Source: SIG438 sp034117945 (GTDB taxonomy: Bacteria > Bacillota > Clostridia > HGM11514). Taken from it: a DNA stretch of 6,110 bases. Shown here piece by piece: positions 4,940-6,110 of this stretch; position 1 is the stretch's first letter; every line of letters starts with the position of its first letter. The stretch is from the NCBI GenBank assembly GCA_034117945.1, contig JAXEOR010000113.1, positions 1-6,110 of the forward strand, in the 5' to 3' direction. The position numbers and the translations under genes were made by a program. The notes under the pieces were generated by a model. That model was not told the origin of the DNA and ran no database searches. It saw only the letters and a list, made by a program, of their open reading frames with translations.

Positions 4940-6110
4940 TTAGCCCTGTAGCTTTTGCTGCATCTGATATAAGCAATTCATTGCCTCAATAGGAGACATT
5001 GTAGAAATATCCAATCGCTTCAGCTCCTCCAGCACCTGGCTGCCTCCCAAAGTGAGCAGATCCAACTGCCCCTCCGGCTCCTGATCCGCAATCCGGGGCA
5101 GCTTTTTGCCCTCCCCTTCCTGCTTGCCTGCCTCCAGGGAACGGAGAATCTTTTTGGCTCTTTTTAAGACCGTGGAGGGAACACCCGCCAGCTTTGCCAC
5201 CTCAATGCCAAAGCTGTCATCCGCTCCGCCCCGAATAATTTTACGAAGGAATACCACATCGTCTCCCCGTTTTTTGACTGCAATGCAATAATTTTTTACC
5301 CCGGACAGCTGATGCTCCAGCTCTGTCAGCTCATGATAATGGGTAGCAAACAGGGTTTTCGCCCCCAACAGCTTGGGATCCACCACATGCTCAATCACCG
5401 CCCAGGCAATGGACAGCCCGTCAAAGGTGCTGGTGCCCCGGCCGATTTCATCCAGAATCAGCAAACTTTTGGGAGTGGCATGCTGCAAAATATACGCCAC
5501 CTCGCTCATTTCCACCATAAAGGTGCTGCGGCCGGAGGAAATATCGTCCGACGCACCCACCCGGGTGAAAATTTTATCCACCACCCCGATCTGAGCAAAA
5601 GAGGCCGGCACAAAGGAGCCGATCTGCGCCATCAGGGTAATCAGCGCCACCTGGCGCATGTAAGTAGATTTTCCCGCCATATTGGGGCCGGTGATCATAG
5701 CAAGGCGGTTGTCCTGCCGGTCAAGCAAGGTATCGTTGGGCACAAACAGATTGTTTTTCTGCATTTGCTCCACCACCGGGTGCCGCCCGTCCTGAATCAC
5801 AATTTTATCCGATAAATTAATTTCCGGCATGCAGTAATGGTTTTCCACCGCAACCTCCGCCAAAGAACACAAACAGTCTGTCACCGCAATGGCATGGATG
5901 GTTGCTTGAATTCTGGGCAGGTTGCTTTCAATCTTTTCCAAAATCTGTTCAAACAGCTCGTATTCCAAAAGAGCAATGCGCTCTCCGGCACTTAAAATGG
6001 TATCCTCCAGCTGTTTCAGCTCGTCGGTAATATACCGCTCGCAGTTGGCCAGGGTTTGCTTTCTGATGTAATGAGGGGGCACCTTGTCCTGATAGGTTTT
6101 GGTCACCTCC
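4940..6110 (-). CDS. mutS: DNA mismatch repair protein MutS, C-terminal 389 residues (cut by the right window edge)
   Basis: MutS detects mismatches and small loops as an ATP-driven sliding clamp and recruits MutL. The fragment starts in the clamp/lever part with EVTKTYQDKVPPHYIRKQTL, where the V codon (GTG at 6106) is internal and not a start; base 6110 belongs to the preceding codon. The ATPase domain carries DGRHPVVE, Walker A GPNMAGKST (5663-5689), the signature loop GASDDISSGRSTFMVEM, Walker B LLILDEIGRGTSTFDG (Asp codon at 5450-5452), and ATHYHEL. The tail has QLDLL (5054-5068), a plausible beta-clamp-binding pentapeptide, and ends with the usual SPIEAMNCLYQMQQKL dimer/tetramer helix region. 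The mismatch-binding F-x-E domain lies outside the window, but the SPIEAM ending and the ATPase match MutS1, not MutS2 (no Smr domain), and the mutL neighbour agrees. It ends in TAA, 21 bases before mutL. Confidence 0.98.
   Translation of the reverse strand, partial: EVTKTYQDKVPPHYIRKQTLANCERYITDELKQLEDTILSAGERIALLEYELFEQILEKIESNLPRIQATIHAIAVTDCLCSLAEVAVENHYCMPEINLSDKIVIQDGRHPVVEQMQKNNLFVPNDTLLDRQDNRLAMITGPNMAGKSTYMRQVALITLMAQIGSFVPASFAQIGVVDKIFTRVGASDDISSGRSTFMVEMSEVAYILQHATPKSLLILDEIGRGTSTFDGLSIAWAVIEHVVDPKLLGAKTLFATHYHELTELEHQLSGVKNYCIAVKKRGDDVVFLRKIIRGGADDSFGIEVAKLAGVPSTVLKRAKKILRSLEAGKQEGEGKKLPRIADQEPEGQLDLLTLGGSQVLEELKRLDISTMSPIEAMNCLYQMQQKLQG

Noticed and set aside
5312..5815. A 167-codon open frame on the plus strand
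   Set aside because: It is antisense to the MutS ATPase domain, one of the most conserved stretches in the window, and its product has no recognisable motif.
6104..6106. GTG as a start codon for a short 388-residue MutS
   Set aside because: The frame continues to the window edge (GAG before it), and the residues EVTKTYQDKVPPHYIRKQTL align to the interior of MutS; this is a cut gene.

Overview
The window is a tightly packed run of six co-directional genes, all on the minus strand and filling almost every base. In transcription order (right to left) they are mutS (3' part only), mutL, miaA, hfq, a HlyD-like membrane-anchored adaptor gene, and the 5' part of a yggS-type PLP-binding protein gene. 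Junctions are 21, 3, 23, 12 and -4 bases. No intergenic gap could hold a full promoter or terminator, so the six are probably read as one transcription unit. I see no tRNA, rRNA, CRISPR array, insertion sequence or phage gene.

The organism is most likely a Firmicute of class Clostridia, perhaps an Oscillospirales/Ruminococcaceae-type anaerobe. The grounds are strong purine-rich Shine-Dalgarno sites (AGGAGG before hfq), the mutS-mutL-miaA-hfq order, a MutL carrying the endonuclease motif of bacteria without MutH, and the adaptor gene followed by yggS, which from memory is an arrangement common in Clostridia. This placement is inference from gene content and should be checked by a protein search.

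Region by region: 4940-6110 codes for the clamp end, lever and ATPase of the mismatch sensor MutS. Positions 2981-4918 code for MutL, a nicking-type MutL with a long linker containing a degenerate six-residue tandem repeat. Positions 2048-2977 code for MiaA, which prenylates A37 of tRNAs, and 1782-2024 code for the RNA chaperone Hfq. Positions 552-1769 code for a one-TM protein with a HlyD-like adaptor layout but no transporter beside it. Positions 1-555 code for the first 185 residues of the YggS/PLPBP family protein.

MutS and MutL act together in mismatch repair. MiaA and Hfq add tRNA modification and post-transcriptional control, a linkage (mutL-miaA-hfq) also known in proteobacteria. The last two genes overlap by four bases and are probably translationally coupled. 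In many Gram-positives yggS is followed by sepF and other division genes, so the left edge may lead into a cell-division cluster. I found no wholly new system. The points most worth a second look are the orphan HlyD-like protein, the MutL linker repeat, a dyad just upstream of hfq, and a terminator-like structure on the antisense strand of miaA.
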